A DNA stretch of 40,916 nucleotides from Methylophaga sp. Lineage in GTDB: Bacteria; Pseudomonadota; Gammaproteobacteria; Nitrosococcales; Methylophagaceae. Under the pieces are notes generated by a model, which saw nothing but the letters and a program-made list of their open reading frames with translations, did no database searches and had not been told where the DNA came from. Position numbers and translations under genes: made by a program. Positions 1-8,523 of this stretch are shown in pieces (the first letter of the stretch is position 1; the number at the start of each line of letters is the position of its first letter). Location of the stretch: positions 1 to 40,916 of the forward strand of contig JAGXHJ010000057.1 in the NCBI GenBank assembly GCA_024636315.1, given 5' to 3'.

Positions 1-137
1 AACGATTGCTTTTGATCTTCCGTAATCGAATCATCGGCATTAGATACTTTAATACCTGCTTCGTTTAACTGTTCAACTAATCGTGCTTCGCTGATACCTA
101 TGGTACCTGCTAGATCTTTAACCTTCATATCACTCAT
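1..137 (-). CDS. infB: Translation initiation factor IF-2, N-terminal fragment
   Basis: Only the first 45 or so codons lie in the window; the gene runs off the left edge. The visible residues begin MSDMKVKDLAGTIG and continue with SEARLVEQLNEAGI, the small helical N-terminal IF-2 domain seen in enteric InfB. IF-2 is the GTPase that brings fMet-tRNA to the 30S subunit; its GTPase domains are outside the window. The start at 137 is supported by a GGGAGAA ribosome binding site overlapping the nusA stop codon, so nusA and infB are probably translationally coupled. Position after rimP-nusA is the classical order. Confidence 0.93.
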   Translation of the reverse strand, partial: MSDMKVKDLAGTIGISEARLVEQLNEAGIKVSNADDSITEDQKQS

Positions 138-139
138 GG

Positions 140-1654
140 TTATTCTCCCGCATCTATTTGTTCATCGGCAAACCATGATTCTCTTGCTTTCATGATTAGT
201 ACGGCGGCTTGTTCTGCATCAATGCCTTCAATCTCTGCTAACTCATCAACAGATTGATCCGCTAAATCATCCAGTGTGATTACACCTCTACTCGCAAGTG
301 TTAGTGCCAAGTCTTTCGTCATGCCTTCCATATCAAGCAAATCTTGGGCAGGCTCTGCAGATTCTAATTTTTCTTCACTGGCAATCGCTCTAGTGAGTAA
401 CACATCACGAGCACGTGATCGTAACTCAGCGACGATATCAGCATCAAACTCATCAATTTCTAGCATTTCTTGTTCAGGTACATAGGCAATTTCTTCTAAA
501 CTAGAGAAGCCTTCCTGAGCAAGAATCAATGCAACGTCTTCATCAACGTCTAAGTCTTTCATGAACAATTCAACTTGCTCAGTTGTTTCAGATTCTGCTT
601 TTTGATCGGCGTCAGCAGCTGACATAACATTCAATACCCAACCCGTTAATTGGCTAGCAAGTCGAACATTTTGACCGCCACGGCCAATCGCTTGTGATAG
701 TTGATCGTCTGCCACAGCAATATCCATACTATGTGCGTCTTCATCAACAACAATAGATAATGCTTCCGCAGGTGCCATCGCATTAATAGCAAATCGTGCA
801 GGATCTTCATCCCACAAGATAATATCAACACGCTCGCCACCTAATTCATTGGTGACAACTTGTACACGTGAACCACGCATACCAACACAAGCACCAATAG
901 GATCAATGCGAGATTCGGTAGCGACCACAGCAATTTTGGCTCTTAAACCAGGATCACGCGCGGCGCCTTTGACATCGATCATGCCATCACCAATTTCAGG
1001 CACTTCTAATTTAAACAATTCAATTAGTAATTCAGGTGCGATGCGACTAACAACTAATTGTGGACCGCGACCTTCAGCTTTAATTTCTTTTAAATAAGCG
1101 CGAACACGGTCACCAGTACGAAAGTTTTCACGTGGGATCATATCTTCACGAGCAATAAACGCTTCAGCATTGCCACCCAAATCTAAGATCACGCTACCAC
1201 GCTCAACACGCTTCACTGTTCCCAGTATCATCTGGCCTAGTTTTTCTTGATATTGTTCAACGACTTGAGCACGCTCCGCTTCACGTACTTTTTGCACAAT
1301 AACTTGCTTCGCTGTTTGCGCTGCGATTCTACCAAATGCTACTGATTCCATCGGCTCCATGATGTAATCGCCAAGTTCAATGTCTGGCTTTTTCAGTAAT
1401 GCATAGGTTAATTTAATTTGGAGGTCAGGTGATTCGAATTCATCATCGTCATCATTAACGACTTTCCATTGACGGAAAGTTTCATAATCGCCCGTTTCAC
1501 GGTCAATCACAACACGGGCATCAATGTCATTATCACTTGCCTTACGTGTTGCCATTGCTAAAGCGGCTTCTATTGCCTGAAAAATGACTTCTTTAGGAAC
1601 GCCTTTTTCATTAGAAACAGCATCTGCAACCAGTAAAATTTCTTTATTATTCAT
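140..1654 (-). CDS. nusA: Transcription termination/antitermination factor NusA
   Basis: A 504-residue protein, close to the roughly 495 residues of enteric NusA. It binds RNA polymerase and modulates pausing, intrinsic termination and antitermination. In order it shows the N-terminal polymerase-binding domain, an S1 domain (around residues 130-200, [18 protein letters not shown]), KH1 ([12 protein letters not shown]), KH2 ([15 protein letters not shown]) and two C-terminal acidic helix-hairpin repeats ([17 protein letters not shown] and [17 protein letters not shown]). The start at 1654 ([18 protein letters not shown]) matches the family start; an upstream in-frame ATG at 1678 would add eight residues without family support. 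It lies between rimP and infB in one operon. Confidence 0.97.
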   Translation of the reverse strand: MNNKEILLVADAVSNEKGVPKEVIFQAIEAALAMATRKASDNDIDARVVIDRETGDYETFRQWKVVNDDDDEFESPDLQIKLTYALLKKPDIELGDYIMEPMESVAFGRIAAQTAKQVIVQKVREAERAQVVEQYQEKLGQMILGTVKRVERGSVILDLGGNAEAFIAREDMIPRENFRTGDRVRAYLKEIKAEGRGPQLVVSRIAPELLIELFKLEVPEIGDGMIDVKGAARDPGLRAKIAVVATESRIDPIGACVGMRGSRVQVVTNELGGERVDIILWDEDPARFAINAMAPAEALSIVVDEDAHSMDIAVADDQLSQAIGRGGQNVRLASQLTGWVLNVMSAADADQKAESETTEQVELFMKDLDVDEDVALILAQEGFSSLEEIAYVPEQEMLEIDEFDADIVAELRSRARDVLLTRAIASEEKLESAEPAQDLLDMEGMTKDLALTLASRGVITLDDLADQSVDELAEIEGIDAEQAAVLIMKARESWFADEQIDAGE

Positions 1655-1728
1655 TATGCCCCCAGTGGAATTCCCCACTTCTTAAACCCAACTTAAACTT
1701 TTCATATCAACTGATAGTAATACGATTT

Positions 1729-2175
1729 TTAAGCAACAATTTTTGCCTTAGATAGTTTAGTTAAAGGTAGTTCATAGATTTCGCCGTCCACTTCAACCAA
1801 AATATCGCCATCACTAAATCCCTGCAATATTCCTCTGAAATTCCTACGGCCTTGTATTGGCAATTTCATTGCTATTTTAACCATGTTGCCAGTAAAACGC
1901 ACAAAATCTCGCTCTTTAAACAAGGGTCTATCAAAGCCTGGAGATGAAACCTCAAGGGCATAGGCAGAACTAATTGGATCTTCAACTTCCAATATACCGC
2001 TCACCTGATGACTCACTCGCTCACAATCTTCTATGCCTATGCCTTGTTCAGCATCTATATAAAGACGCAAGACCGTATTGATCCCATTCTTTATATATTC
2101 AACGCCCACAAGTTCATAGCCAAGCGATTCGATTGGCGCCTCAACTAACAGTTCTATTTGATCACTAATTGCCAT
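1729..2175 (-). CDS. rimP: Ribosome maturation factor RimP
   Basis: A 148-residue protein needed for 30S subunit maturation. The family signatures ELVGVEY, RLYID, VSHQVSGILEVEDP and LEVSSPGFDRPLF are all present, and the length equals the usual 150. The family start is MAISDQIE at 2175, but that ATG is preceded by a T-run and has no clear Shine-Dalgarno sequence. An in-frame ATG at 2211 has GGAG just before it and would add twelve residues (MKSGLWPFFFTR) read through a terminator-like hairpin. Which start is used is open. First protein gene downstream of the initiator tRNA, as in enteric metY-rimP-nusA-infB. Confidence 0.93.
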   Translation of the reverse strand: MAISDQIELLVEAPIESLGYELVGVEYIKNGINTVLRLYIDAEQGIGIEDCERVSHQVSGILEVEDPISSAYALEVSSPGFDRPLFKERDFVRFTGNMVKIAMKLPIQGRRNFRGILQGFSDGDILVEVDGEIYELPLTKLSKAKIVA

Positions 2176-2181
2176 ACGCGT

Positions 2182-2203
2182 AAAAAAAAAGGGCCAAAGG
2201 CCC
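2182..2203 (-). terminator. Terminator-like hairpin immediately before rimP
   Basis: Read on the minus strand: GGGCC-TTT-GGCCC followed by nine T residues, ending six bases before the rimP ATG at 2175. The stem is only 5 bp but all G/C, and the U-tract is perfect. It lies between the tRNA and the protein genes, so it would attenuate read-through from the tRNA promoter into rimP-nusA-infB. The same bases are in frame with rimP if translation begins at 2211. Confidence 0.7.
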
Positions 2204-2215
2204 GATTTCATATCT

Positions 2216-2246
2216 CCAAAAAAACAAAAACCCCATTATAGGGGTT
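2216..2246 (-). terminator. Rho-independent terminator after the initiator tRNA
   Basis: Minus-strand reading gives AACCCC-TATAAT-GGGGTT followed by a T-rich tract (TTTGTTTTTTT), 13 bases past the tRNA CCA end. It is the first of two tandem terminators separating the tRNA from rimP, an arrangement expected to give abundant tRNA and a smaller amount of read-through mRNA. Confidence 0.75.
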
Positions 2247-2258
2247 ATGTAATATTAC

Positions 2259-2335
<77 letters not shown>

Positions 2336-2351
2336 CCTGATTAAGCAATGA

Positions 2352-2380
2352 AGTATACGGCCATTTACTTTATCTTGCAA
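2352..2380 (-). promoter_or_regulatory. Sigma-70 promoter of the initiator tRNA / rimP-nusA-infB unit
   Basis: On the minus strand TTGCAA (2375-2380), a 17-base spacer and TATACT (2352-2357), placing the transcription start a few bases upstream of the tRNA 5' end. It begins just after the ntrC stop codon, so the tRNA has its own promoter although it follows ntrC in the same direction. Confidence 0.8.
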
Positions 2381-2388
2381 GCATATTC

Positions 2389-3783
2389 TTAACTATCTTT
2401 TAACTTCCTTGTTAGGGTGTTCCTACCCCAGCCTAATAACTTTGCTGCATCTTGTCGCTTACCAATAGTTTTCTCTAAAGCCACTTCCATTAATAGATGC
2501 TCAACCAAAGGCACTATATCGGCTAAAGCACCCTCCTGACCAGTTAATGCTTTCGTCGCCGCCCATTGTTTGAATAATATCTGCCAATTTCCCGTGCCTA
2601 CTTGGTCGACCGATACTTCATTCATTAACTCACTAGGTAAGTCATCGACCTGTACTACCTTGGCAGGAGACATAACGGTCAACCAGCGACAGGTATTCTC
2701 TAACTGTCTTACATTACCTGGCCATGCTAACTGACTCAGATAGCTTTCAACCTCTGGAGATAATGTTTTAGCAGAAACGGCTAATTCAGAAGCGGCTTTA
2801 CTCAAAAAGTAATTTGCAAGTGCAGGCACATCTTCTCTTCGCTCTCTTAAAGCGGGAATTTGTATCCGAATTACATTCAAACGATGAAATAAATCTTCCC
2901 TAAACTCACCTTGCTCAACTCGCTGTTCAAGATTCTGATGAGTAGCAGCGACAATTCGCACATCTGCCCTAACAACACTATGACCCCCTACTCGGAAAAA
3001 CTCACCATCTGATAACACTCTTAAAAGCCGAGTTTGTAAGTCTATCGGCATATCGCCAATTTCATCTAAAAATAATGTGCCGCCATCAGCTTGTTCAAAT
3101 CTACCTTTGCGTAGCGCATGAGCACCAGTAAACGCGCCTTTTTCATGACCAAATAATTCCGACTCCATTAATTCTTTCGGTATGGCAGCCATATTCAGGG
3201 CTATAAATGGCGCATTTCTTCGCGGACTATGTTTATGTAATGCATTGGCGACAAGTTCCTTCCCAGTTCCCGACTCACCATTAATTAAGACGTTAATATT
3301 AGAACGCGCCAAACGACCAATAGATCTGAAAACCTCTTGCATCGCAGGTGCTTCACCAATAATTTCAGTTGCTAGAATAATCGGTTTTTCAGTAGTCTGT
3401 TGCAGCTGTTCGTGGTGATGAACAATCGCTCGTTGCACCAAGTCAACGGCTTCATCAACATCGAATGGTTTTGGTAAATACTCAAATGCACCGCCCTCAT
3501 AGACCGATACAGCACTATCTAGATCTGAATAAGCCGTCATAATAATCACGGGTAATTCAGGAATGTTTTGTTTAATATCATCTAGTAATTGCAAACCATC
3601 CATACCCGGCATGCGTATATCACTGACTAATACATCTGGCGTACCATTTTTCAATTCATTCAGTACATCAGTAGCATTTTCAAACACTCGGACATTAATT
3701 GCCACTGACTCTAAAGCTTTTTGTAACACCCAGCGTATCGAGCGGTCATCATCCACCACCCACACATTTGATTTTTTACTCAC
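2389..3783 (-). CDS. ntrC: Nitrogen regulation response regulator NtrC (NR-I), sigma-54 activator
   Basis: A 464-residue enhancer-binding protein. The receiver domain (residues 1-120) has the acidic pocket VVDDD and the phosphoacceptor Asp in [14 protein letters not shown]. The AAA+ domain carries Walker A GESGTGKE, the sigma-54 contact loop GAFTGA and Walker B-like [12 protein letters not shown]. The C-terminal Fis-type helix-turn-helix reads [18 protein letters not shown]. It starts with GTG, overlapping the ntrB stop (GTGAGTAA), with GGAG seven bases upstream, so it is translationally coupled to ntrB. NtrC-P activates sigma-54 promoters under nitrogen limitation; candidate targets in this window are at 5019-5035 and 10064-10098. 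Confidence 0.97.
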   Translation of the reverse strand: MSKKSNVWVVDDDRSIRWVLQKALESVAINVRVFENATDVLNELKNGTPDVLVSDIRMPGMDGLQLLDDIKQNIPELPVIIMTAYSDLDSAVSVYEGGAFEYLPKPFDVDEAVDLVQRAIVHHHEQLQQTTEKPIILATEIIGEAPAMQEVFRSIGRLARSNINVLINGESGTGKELVANALHKHSPRRNAPFIALNMAAIPKELMESELFGHEKGAFTGAHALRKGRFEQADGGTLFLDEIGDMPIDLQTRLLRVLSDGEFFRVGGHSVVRADVRIVAATHQNLEQRVEQGEFREDLFHRLNVIRIQIPALRERREDVPALANYFLSKAASELAVSAKTLSPEVESYLSQLAWPGNVRQLENTCRWLTVMSPAKVVQVDDLPSELMNEVSVDQVGTGNWQILFKQWAATKALTGQEGALADIVPLVEHLLMEVALEKTIGKRQDAAKLLGWGRNTLTRKLKDS

Positions 3784-4831
3784 TTGCTCGCTCCAGGGGG
3801 AAAATAACAGAAAATACTGTACGGCCAGGCTGACTGTTGCATAAAATCATTCCATTGTTACGTTGCACCAAGTTCTGCACTAGATATAGTCCTAAGCCAG
3901 TACCTTCTGCTCGTCCTGTTACTAGCGGGAAAAACATACTTTCTTGTAACAATTTTGGAATACCTGGTCCATCGTCTTCAATATCAATGCATACGCCTAA
4001 ACGATAGCGTTTTTGATCAATACTGATATTACGTACCGCTCTTGTTCTCAGCACAATTCTGCCTGTGCCATGCAATGCCTGTACTGCGTTTTGTACAATA
4101 TTGAGAAACACCTGAACTAATTGGTCAAAATCAACAAATAAATCTGGAATACTAGGATCGTAATCACCTTTAAAGACAAGTCGATAATCAACCTCTGCAA
4201 AAACAAGTTGCCTCACTCGTTGCAGCACTTCATGGATATTGACGGAAGCTTGTTCTGTCAGTTGGTGTGATCCCAACATTTTAGTCATTAAGTTTTGTAG
4301 ACGATCCGCCTCACTAATAATAATCGCGGTATATTCTTTTAATTCTGCTGAAACTAGCTGACGCTCTAATAGTTGCGCCGCTCCTCTTAAACCGCCCAGG
4401 GGATTTTTTATCTCATGAGCTAGGCCGCGTAAGACTTGCTGCTGTGTATGTAGGCTCTCATCGCGACTAATTCGCTGTTGAAAATCTAACTGCGCCAACT
4501 CTAACAATATAAACGGGTGGTCAGCGCCCTCTGTTTCTACCAACTTAATCGCACAATCAACAACTATATCGCCAGCACTAGGAATATATAATTTAACTTC
4601 ACGTTCAATTAATTGCTGGCCAGTTTTTTGAACACGTTCCAAACTATTTAGTAAGTCACCCTCACCTAATAGCAAGGCATGAATAGGTATATCTTCAGCC
4701 TGTCGTTGGCTCATACCAAACATTATTTCTGCTGCTGAATTGAGTTTATTGACACGTAGAGAATGATCCATCACCACGATTGCAGTGGTGAGATTTTCAA
4801 TAATATCTTGGTAAGATAATAAAGTTGTCAT
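3776..4831 (-). CDS. ntrB: Nitrogen regulation sensor kinase/phosphatase NtrB (NR-II)
   Basis: A 351-residue cytoplasmic histidine kinase with no membrane segments. A PAS domain fills roughly residues 5-115. The H box is LAHEIKNPLGGLRGAAQLLERQ with the phosphorylated His, followed by the N box (QVFLNIVQNAVQAL) and G boxes (IEDDGPGIP, GTGLGLYLVQN). NtrB phosphorylates or dephosphorylates NtrC depending on PII protein and glutamine status. It overlaps ntrC by eight bases. The leader holds a candidate sigma-54 promoter and an NtrC site, suggesting autoregulation separate from glnA. Confidence 0.96.
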   Translation of the reverse strand: MTTLLSYQDIIENLTTAIVVMDHSLRVNKLNSAAEIMFGMSQRQAEDIPIHALLLGEGDLLNSLERVQKTGQQLIEREVKLYIPSAGDIVVDCAIKLVETEGADHPFILLELAQLDFQQRISRDESLHTQQQVLRGLAHEIKNPLGGLRGAAQLLERQLVSAELKEYTAIIISEADRLQNLMTKMLGSHQLTEQASVNIHEVLQRVRQLVFAEVDYRLVFKGDYDPSIPDLFVDFDQLVQVFLNIVQNAVQALHGTGRIVLRTRAVRNISIDQKRYRLGVCIDIEDDGPGIPKLLQESMFFPLVTGRAEGTGLGLYLVQNLVQRNNGMILCNSQPGRTVFSVIFPLERASE

Positions 4832-4871
4832 AGTCTAAATTCATTCAAAGTATAAATCATGAATTCAATAG

Positions 4872-4888
4872 AGCAAGTAATGATCCAA
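4872..4888 (-). promoter_or_regulatory. Candidate sigma-54 promoter of ntrBC
   Basis: Minus-strand TTGGATCATTACTTGCT has the invariant GG and GC ten bases apart and a good TTGC -12 element, though the CAC after the GG is not conserved. A start about twelve bases downstream leaves a leader of roughly 30 bases to the ntrB ATG. The NtrC-like palindrome at 5019-5035 lies about 140 bp upstream of the -24 element, a usual enhancer distance. Identified by eye against YTGGCACGRNNNTTGCW. Confidence 0.6.
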
Positions 4889-5018
4889 GTTTGTAAAACA
4901 GTCATCACTAAACAACTCATCTCATTGAAAACATTAACTTTAATATTAAAATAACAGTACATTTTGCATTTAATAAAGTGGGGGTAAATTGAAATGAAAC
5001 AGGGCAAAACCGATTTAA

Positions 5019-5035
5019 CGCACCATAATGGTGCG
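5019..5035. promoter_or_regulatory. NtrC-binding site upstream of ntrB
   Basis: CGCACCATAATGGTGCG is palindromic except at its central base and contains GCACCA-N3-TGGTGC, essentially the high-affinity NtrC half-sites known from the E. coli glnA enhancer. It sits in the DUF4124-ntrB intergenic region upstream of the candidate sigma-54 promoter. No T-run follows, so it does not look like a terminator. Confidence 0.75.
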
Positions 5036-5055
5036 CTAGTGTTATCGCAAGCTTG

Positions 5056-5571
5056 TTAGCGTGCAACAGCACGTAGAAGGTGGAATAAGATGGATTTACT
5101 TGATTTGATAACCTTACCCGTTTTATCAACTACAGAAACAACGGCGATATGGCTACCACGATCAACATTAGTAAATGTGTAACTAGTCGCATCTTGAGCA
5201 AGACTTTTTAACTGACCATCGAGTGTAAATATTAATTTATCACCTTTATCAGTATTAACTGATGGCGTAATCAAGCTGTTGATAGTGATATTTCCTGAAT
5301 TTTCACGAATAGTCTCATTTTGGCTGGGTGAAGTGATGACTAGAGTGTAATCAGGTACGGCTATTTCAATTAGCGGCAAAGAGGGTTCATCATCTGCTAG
5401 ATCAACAATTACTGGAGGTGTGTATGTATACGACTCCTGTAGTTCTATTTTTTCTGAATTATCCGTCGATGTATCAGAAAAGATAACATTACCCAGCCCA
5501 TCTACCGAACGATAAACCTCTGCTTGCCCTGCGAGGCTAATAAGTAATAACAGTAAAGTATAATATTTCAT
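5056..5571 (-). CDS. Secreted DUF4124-domain protein
   Basis: About 171 residues, function unknown. A signal peptide (MKYYTLLLLLISLAGQA) is followed by EVYRSVDGLGNVIFSDT, which matches the DUF4124 pattern (YxxxDxxGxxxFSDTP) found in many proteobacterial envelope proteins. The rest is a beta-rich stretch (ITSPSQNETIRENSGNITI, FTNVDRGSHIAVVSVVDKTGK) that resembles an immunoglobulin-like fold. The start at 5571 gives a clean signal peptide; an in-frame ATG at 5583 is possible. It lies between glnA and ntrB in the same direction, behind the glnA terminator. DUF4124 genes near glnA-ntrBC occur in other Gammaproteobacteria, but their role is not established. Confidence 0.85.
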   Translation of the reverse strand: MKYYTLLLLLISLAGQAEVYRSVDGLGNVIFSDTSTDNSEKIELQESYTYTPPVIVDLADDEPSLPLIEIAVPDYTLVITSPSQNETIRENSGNITINSLITPSVNTDKGDKLIFTLDGQLKSLAQDATSYTFTNVDRGSHIAVVSVVDKTGKVIKSSKSILFHLLRAVAR

Positions 5572-5616
5572 AATATAAATCATAGTCCTACGACATAATA
5601 ACTGCAACAATCAGCC

Positions 5617-5659
5617 ATAAAAAAACGCCCCCGTCTAATTCATCAAGGCGGAGGCGTTT
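5617..5659 (-). terminator. Rho-independent terminator of glnA
   Basis: On the minus strand an imperfect stem of about ten pairs (arms AACGCCTCCG and CGGGGGCGTT, including one G-T pair) ends in seven T residues. It begins about 28 bases past the glnA stop codon and separates glnA from the DUF4124 gene. Confidence 0.9.
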
Positions 5660-5686
5660 CTTCTTGCGGTTAATTCAGCTGTAAAA

Positions 5687-7096
5687 TTAAACGCTGTAGT
5701 ACATATCAAATTCAGCAGGATGAGTTTCCATACGAAGACGGGTTACTTCGCCCATTTTCAATTCAATATAAGCATTGATCATGTCATCAGTGAATACACC
5801 ACCTTCCGTTAAGAACGCGCGATCTTCATTCAATGCATCTAATGCTTGATCTAAGCCATAACAAACTTGTGGGATTTGTGCCGCTTCTTCAGCTGGTAAG
5901 TCATACAAGTCTTTATCCATCGCATCGCCGGGGTGGATCTTGTTTTTAATACCATCAAGGCCTGCCATTAATAAGGCAGCAAATGACAAGTATGGATTAG
6001 CCGTTGAATCAGGGAATCGAACTTCGATACGACGACCTTTTGGATTATTAACAAAAGGAATACGAATGGATGCGCTACGGTTACGTGCAGAATATGCCAA
6101 CATGATAGGTGCTTCAAAACCAGGTACTAAACGTTTGTAGCTGTTTGTACTTGCGTTAGTAAATGCATTTAATGCTTTAGCATGTTTGATTACACCGCCG
6201 ATGTAAAATAGTGCAGTTTCTGATAAACCACCATATTTATTACCCGAAAACAAATTCTCACCGCCTTTAAATAAAGACATGTGAACGTGCATACCACTAC
6301 CGTTATCACCCACTAAAGGCTTAGGCATAAAGGTCGCCGTTTTACCGTAGGCATGTGACACATTATGTATAACATATTTGAGCTGTTGAACTTCATCAGC
6401 TTTTTTAACCAAGGTGTTAAATTTAACACCAATTTCACATTGACCAGCAGTCGCTACTTCATGGTGATGTACTTCAGTTATTTGACCCATTTCTTCAAGT
6501 GTTAGACACATCGCACTACGAATATCTTGTAATGAATCAACAGGAGGCACAGGGAAATAACCACCTTTAACGCCTGGACGATGACCTTTATTGCCATCAG
6601 GATATACTTTTTCAGTATTCCAAGAAGATTCATCAGAATCAATTTTATAGAATGAACCTGAAATATCACTGCCCCAGCGAATATCATCAAAAATGAAAAA
6701 TTCATTTTCTGGGCCAAAATAAGCAGCATCAGCAAGACCAGTTGATTGCATATACGCTTCAGCGCGATGAGCAACACTACGAGGATCACGTTCATAACCT
6801 TGCATAGTGGCTGGTTCGATAATATCGCAACTGATAATTAGTGTCGTATCGTCCATAAAAGGATCCAGCACGGCAGTTGTTGGATCTGGCATCAAAATCA
6901 TATCTGATTCATTAATACCTTTCCAGCCAGCCACTGATGAACCATCAAACATATTACCTTCGCTGAAGGTATCTTCATCAATACTGTGTGCAGGGAAAGT
7001 AACATGCTGTTCTTTACCGCGTGTATCTGTAAAACGGAAATCCACAAACAGAACTTCCTCATCTTTAATCATTTGAAGCACATTTTCGACTGACAT
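5687..7096 (-). CDS. glnA: Glutamine synthetase type I (GSI-beta)
   Basis: 469 residues, the same length as E. coli GlnA. It condenses ammonium and glutamate to glutamine with ATP. Visible signatures include [16 protein letters not shown], the catalytic ENEFFIFDD, the ATP-site block [16 protein letters not shown] and NRSASIRIP. The segment [10 protein letters not shown] carries the Tyr that is adenylylated in GSI-beta enzymes, implying control by GlnE. The start at 7096 has GGAGAA at good spacing. The roughly 150-base upstream region (7097-7246) showed no convincing NtrC site or GG-N10-GC sigma-54 promoter on reading; the best sigma-70 -10 candidate is weak. A second, unrelated-class glutamine synthetase is encoded at 10374-12548. 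Confidence 0.98.
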   Translation of the reverse strand: MSVENVLQMIKDEEVLFVDFRFTDTRGKEQHVTFPAHSIDEDTFSEGNMFDGSSVAGWKGINESDMILMPDPTTAVLDPFMDDTTLIISCDIIEPATMQGYERDPRSVAHRAEAYMQSTGLADAAYFGPENEFFIFDDIRWGSDISGSFYKIDSDESSWNTEKVYPDGNKGHRPGVKGGYFPVPPVDSLQDIRSAMCLTLEEMGQITEVHHHEVATAGQCEIGVKFNTLVKKADEVQQLKYVIHNVSHAYGKTATFMPKPLVGDNGSGMHVHMSLFKGGENLFSGNKYGGLSETALFYIGGVIKHAKALNAFTNASTNSYKRLVPGFEAPIMLAYSARNRSASIRIPFVNNPKGRRIEVRFPDSTANPYLSFAALLMAGLDGIKNKIHPGDAMDKDLYDLPAEEAAQIPQVCYGLDQALDALNEDRAFLTEGGVFTDDMINAYIELKMGEVTRLRMETHPAEFDMYYSV

Positions 7097-7246
7097 TAAT
7101 TTTTCTCCAATTTTAAATTACTATGCTTAATACTTTGAAGTTAGTTACTACAAAATACGCTCATACATTTAGTGCTAAAACACTGTTAACTTTATAATGA
7201 AATCACAAGTTAAACCGTTAAGTAAAGCCCCCGTAGAAAAGTGGCT

Positions 7247-7474
7247 TTAACCACCAACCTGTACGGTAACGGTGATTTCATCACCATTATCATGATGTCC
7301 CAATATCTTGTGACCATTGATCCTTGCCCATGCAGGAATATCACTTAATACGCCTGGGTCGGTGCAAATAACGTTTAATATATCACCAACGGCTAATTCT
7401 TTAACCTTATTTTGCGTTTTGATAACTGGCATAGGACACAGCATACGTCTGGCATCTAATTCGTGCTCACTCAT
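7247..7474 (-). CDS. TusA-family sulfur carrier protein
   Basis: A 75-residue protein with the TusA/SirA fold signature: ELDARRMLCPMPVIKTQNKVKEL, where Cys in the CPMP motif would carry persulfide sulfur, followed by GDILNVICTDPG. E. coli TusA passes sulfur toward MnmA for 2-thiouridine formation; related members serve other sulfur relays. The ATG at 7474 overlaps the stop of the upstream gene (ATGA), with GAGGA nine bases before it, so it is translationally coupled to the PP-loop thiolase-like gene. That pairing suggests it is the dedicated donor for that enzyme. Assignment to TusA itself rather than a paralogue is not certain. Confidence 0.9.
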   Translation of the reverse strand: MSEHELDARRMLCPMPVIKTQNKVKELAVGDILNVICTDPGVLSDIPAWARINGHKILGHHDNGDEITVTVQVGG

Positions 7475-8523
7475 ACATGCCAATCCTCATTTACTTGATC
7501 AACAGACAGCGGTTTAATATTCATTATTTTAATATCTTCACCAGGAACGAAGATATGCACTTCAACCTGCTCAGCATCACGTCCTTGTCCATAACGTGCA
7601 ACAACACCAGCGGCTAATTCAAAATCTTCAGGCTTAATATCACCATCGACCATAGTCAAAGGACCATTATGGCTGACAACTTGAATCGTCACGAATTGTT
7701 TACGGTAACCTTCCAAATATTTACTTTCACCGGCGTCACGCGCAATGATCAGTTTAAACTCTGGTTTAGGACGAATGTGACGGCCGACTTTTAGTAGCAT
7801 AATGTCATCCATCTCATATTCTCGAGTACCGCGAGCATCCCAGAGATCAACCAATTTATCAGAATAATTTTTATCTGTTAGGAAGCAACAACCGCCCGCT
7901 GGAGAGGCATAATCTGTAAAACCATATTTGGCAGCTAATGCCATCTGAGGTTTACGAGTTCGGCCGCTAAAATCATACATTTTTTCGCGATCTATCCAAC
8001 CTTCCAATTCCGGCTTGGTAGCGGGTAAATTTTTCGCACATAAAGGTCGTACTAAAATATCTTCAGCACCTGATTCTTTAGCAACAATCGGCATTGTTTG
8101 TTTGCGTTGTGACATGGGGCGTTGACCGATTACTTCACCAGTAATAATAAAGTCAAAGCCATCTTTACGATTTTCTTGTATCCATTGCACGGCTTTACCC
8201 ACCATAAATATTTTGCAATCTAAACAAGGATTCATATTGGCGCCATAGCCATGTTTCGGATTCAACAAAACATCTTTGTATTCTTCAATAACATCAACGA
8301 TATGTAGCTTAATACCTAATTGTTCAGCTGCCCATAGTGCATTATTGCGTTTTTGTTTATCTTTATCATGATTACGAATTGCATGGGTATGCCCTTCAAC
8401 ACAAAATCCTGTGTAAAAATTAATACCTTCAACTTCGATGCCTTGCTCTTGCATTACACGCACGGCTAAAAGTGAGTCTAAACCACCTGAAATTAATGCA
8501 ATTGCCTTATGTTTTGTTGTCAC
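7471..8523 (-). CDS. PP-loop ATPase, MnmA/ThiI-like tRNA thiolation protein with NFACT-R-like C-terminus
   Basis: 350 residues. The N-terminal domain has the PP-loop ATP pyrophosphatase motif [12 protein letters not shown] (about residues 11-22), as in MnmA and ThiI, which adenylate uridine before sulfur transfer. Cysteines lie in NPCLDCKIF and [11 protein letters not shown], candidate sulfur-handling residues; the arrangement is not that of canonical MnmA. The C-terminal part ([19 protein letters not shown]) resembles the NFACT-R RNA-binding domain that is known to be fused to MnmA/ThiI-like proteins. The start is GTG at 8523, overlapping the tldD stop (GTGA), with AGGTGGAA upstream. It overlaps a TusA-like gene downstream. 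The substrate is unknown; thiolation of an RNA base is the best inference. Confidence 0.85.
   Translation of the reverse strand: MTTKHKAIALISGGLDSLLAVRVMQEQGIEVEGINFYTGFCVEGHTHAIRNHDKDKQKRNNALWAAEQLGIKLHIVDVIEEYKDVLLNPKHGYGANMNPCLDCKIFMVGKAVQWIQENRKDGFDFIITGEVIGQRPMSQRKQTMPIVAKESGAEDILVRPLCAKNLPATKPELEGWIDREKMYDFSGRTRKPQMALAAKYGFTDYASPAGGCCFLTDKNYSDKLVDLWDARGTREYEMDDIMLLKVGRHIRPKPEFKLIIARDAGESKYLEGYRKQFVTIQVVSHNGPLTMVDGDIKPEDFELAAGVVARYGQGRDAEQVEVHIFVPGEDIKIMNIKPLSVDQVNEDWHV

Noticed and set aside
4917-5129. A 70-codon open frame overlapping the DUF4124 gene on the same strand
   Set aside because: No ribosome site or protein-like composition; it overlaps a well-supported secreted protein in another frame and covers the NtrC site.
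7097-7246. NtrC/sigma-54 control of glnA
   Set aside because: No GG-N10-GC element on the minus strand and no GCAC-N7-GTGC pair. The AGTGCTAAAACACT repeat at 7171-7184 has the half-sites in the wrong orientation.
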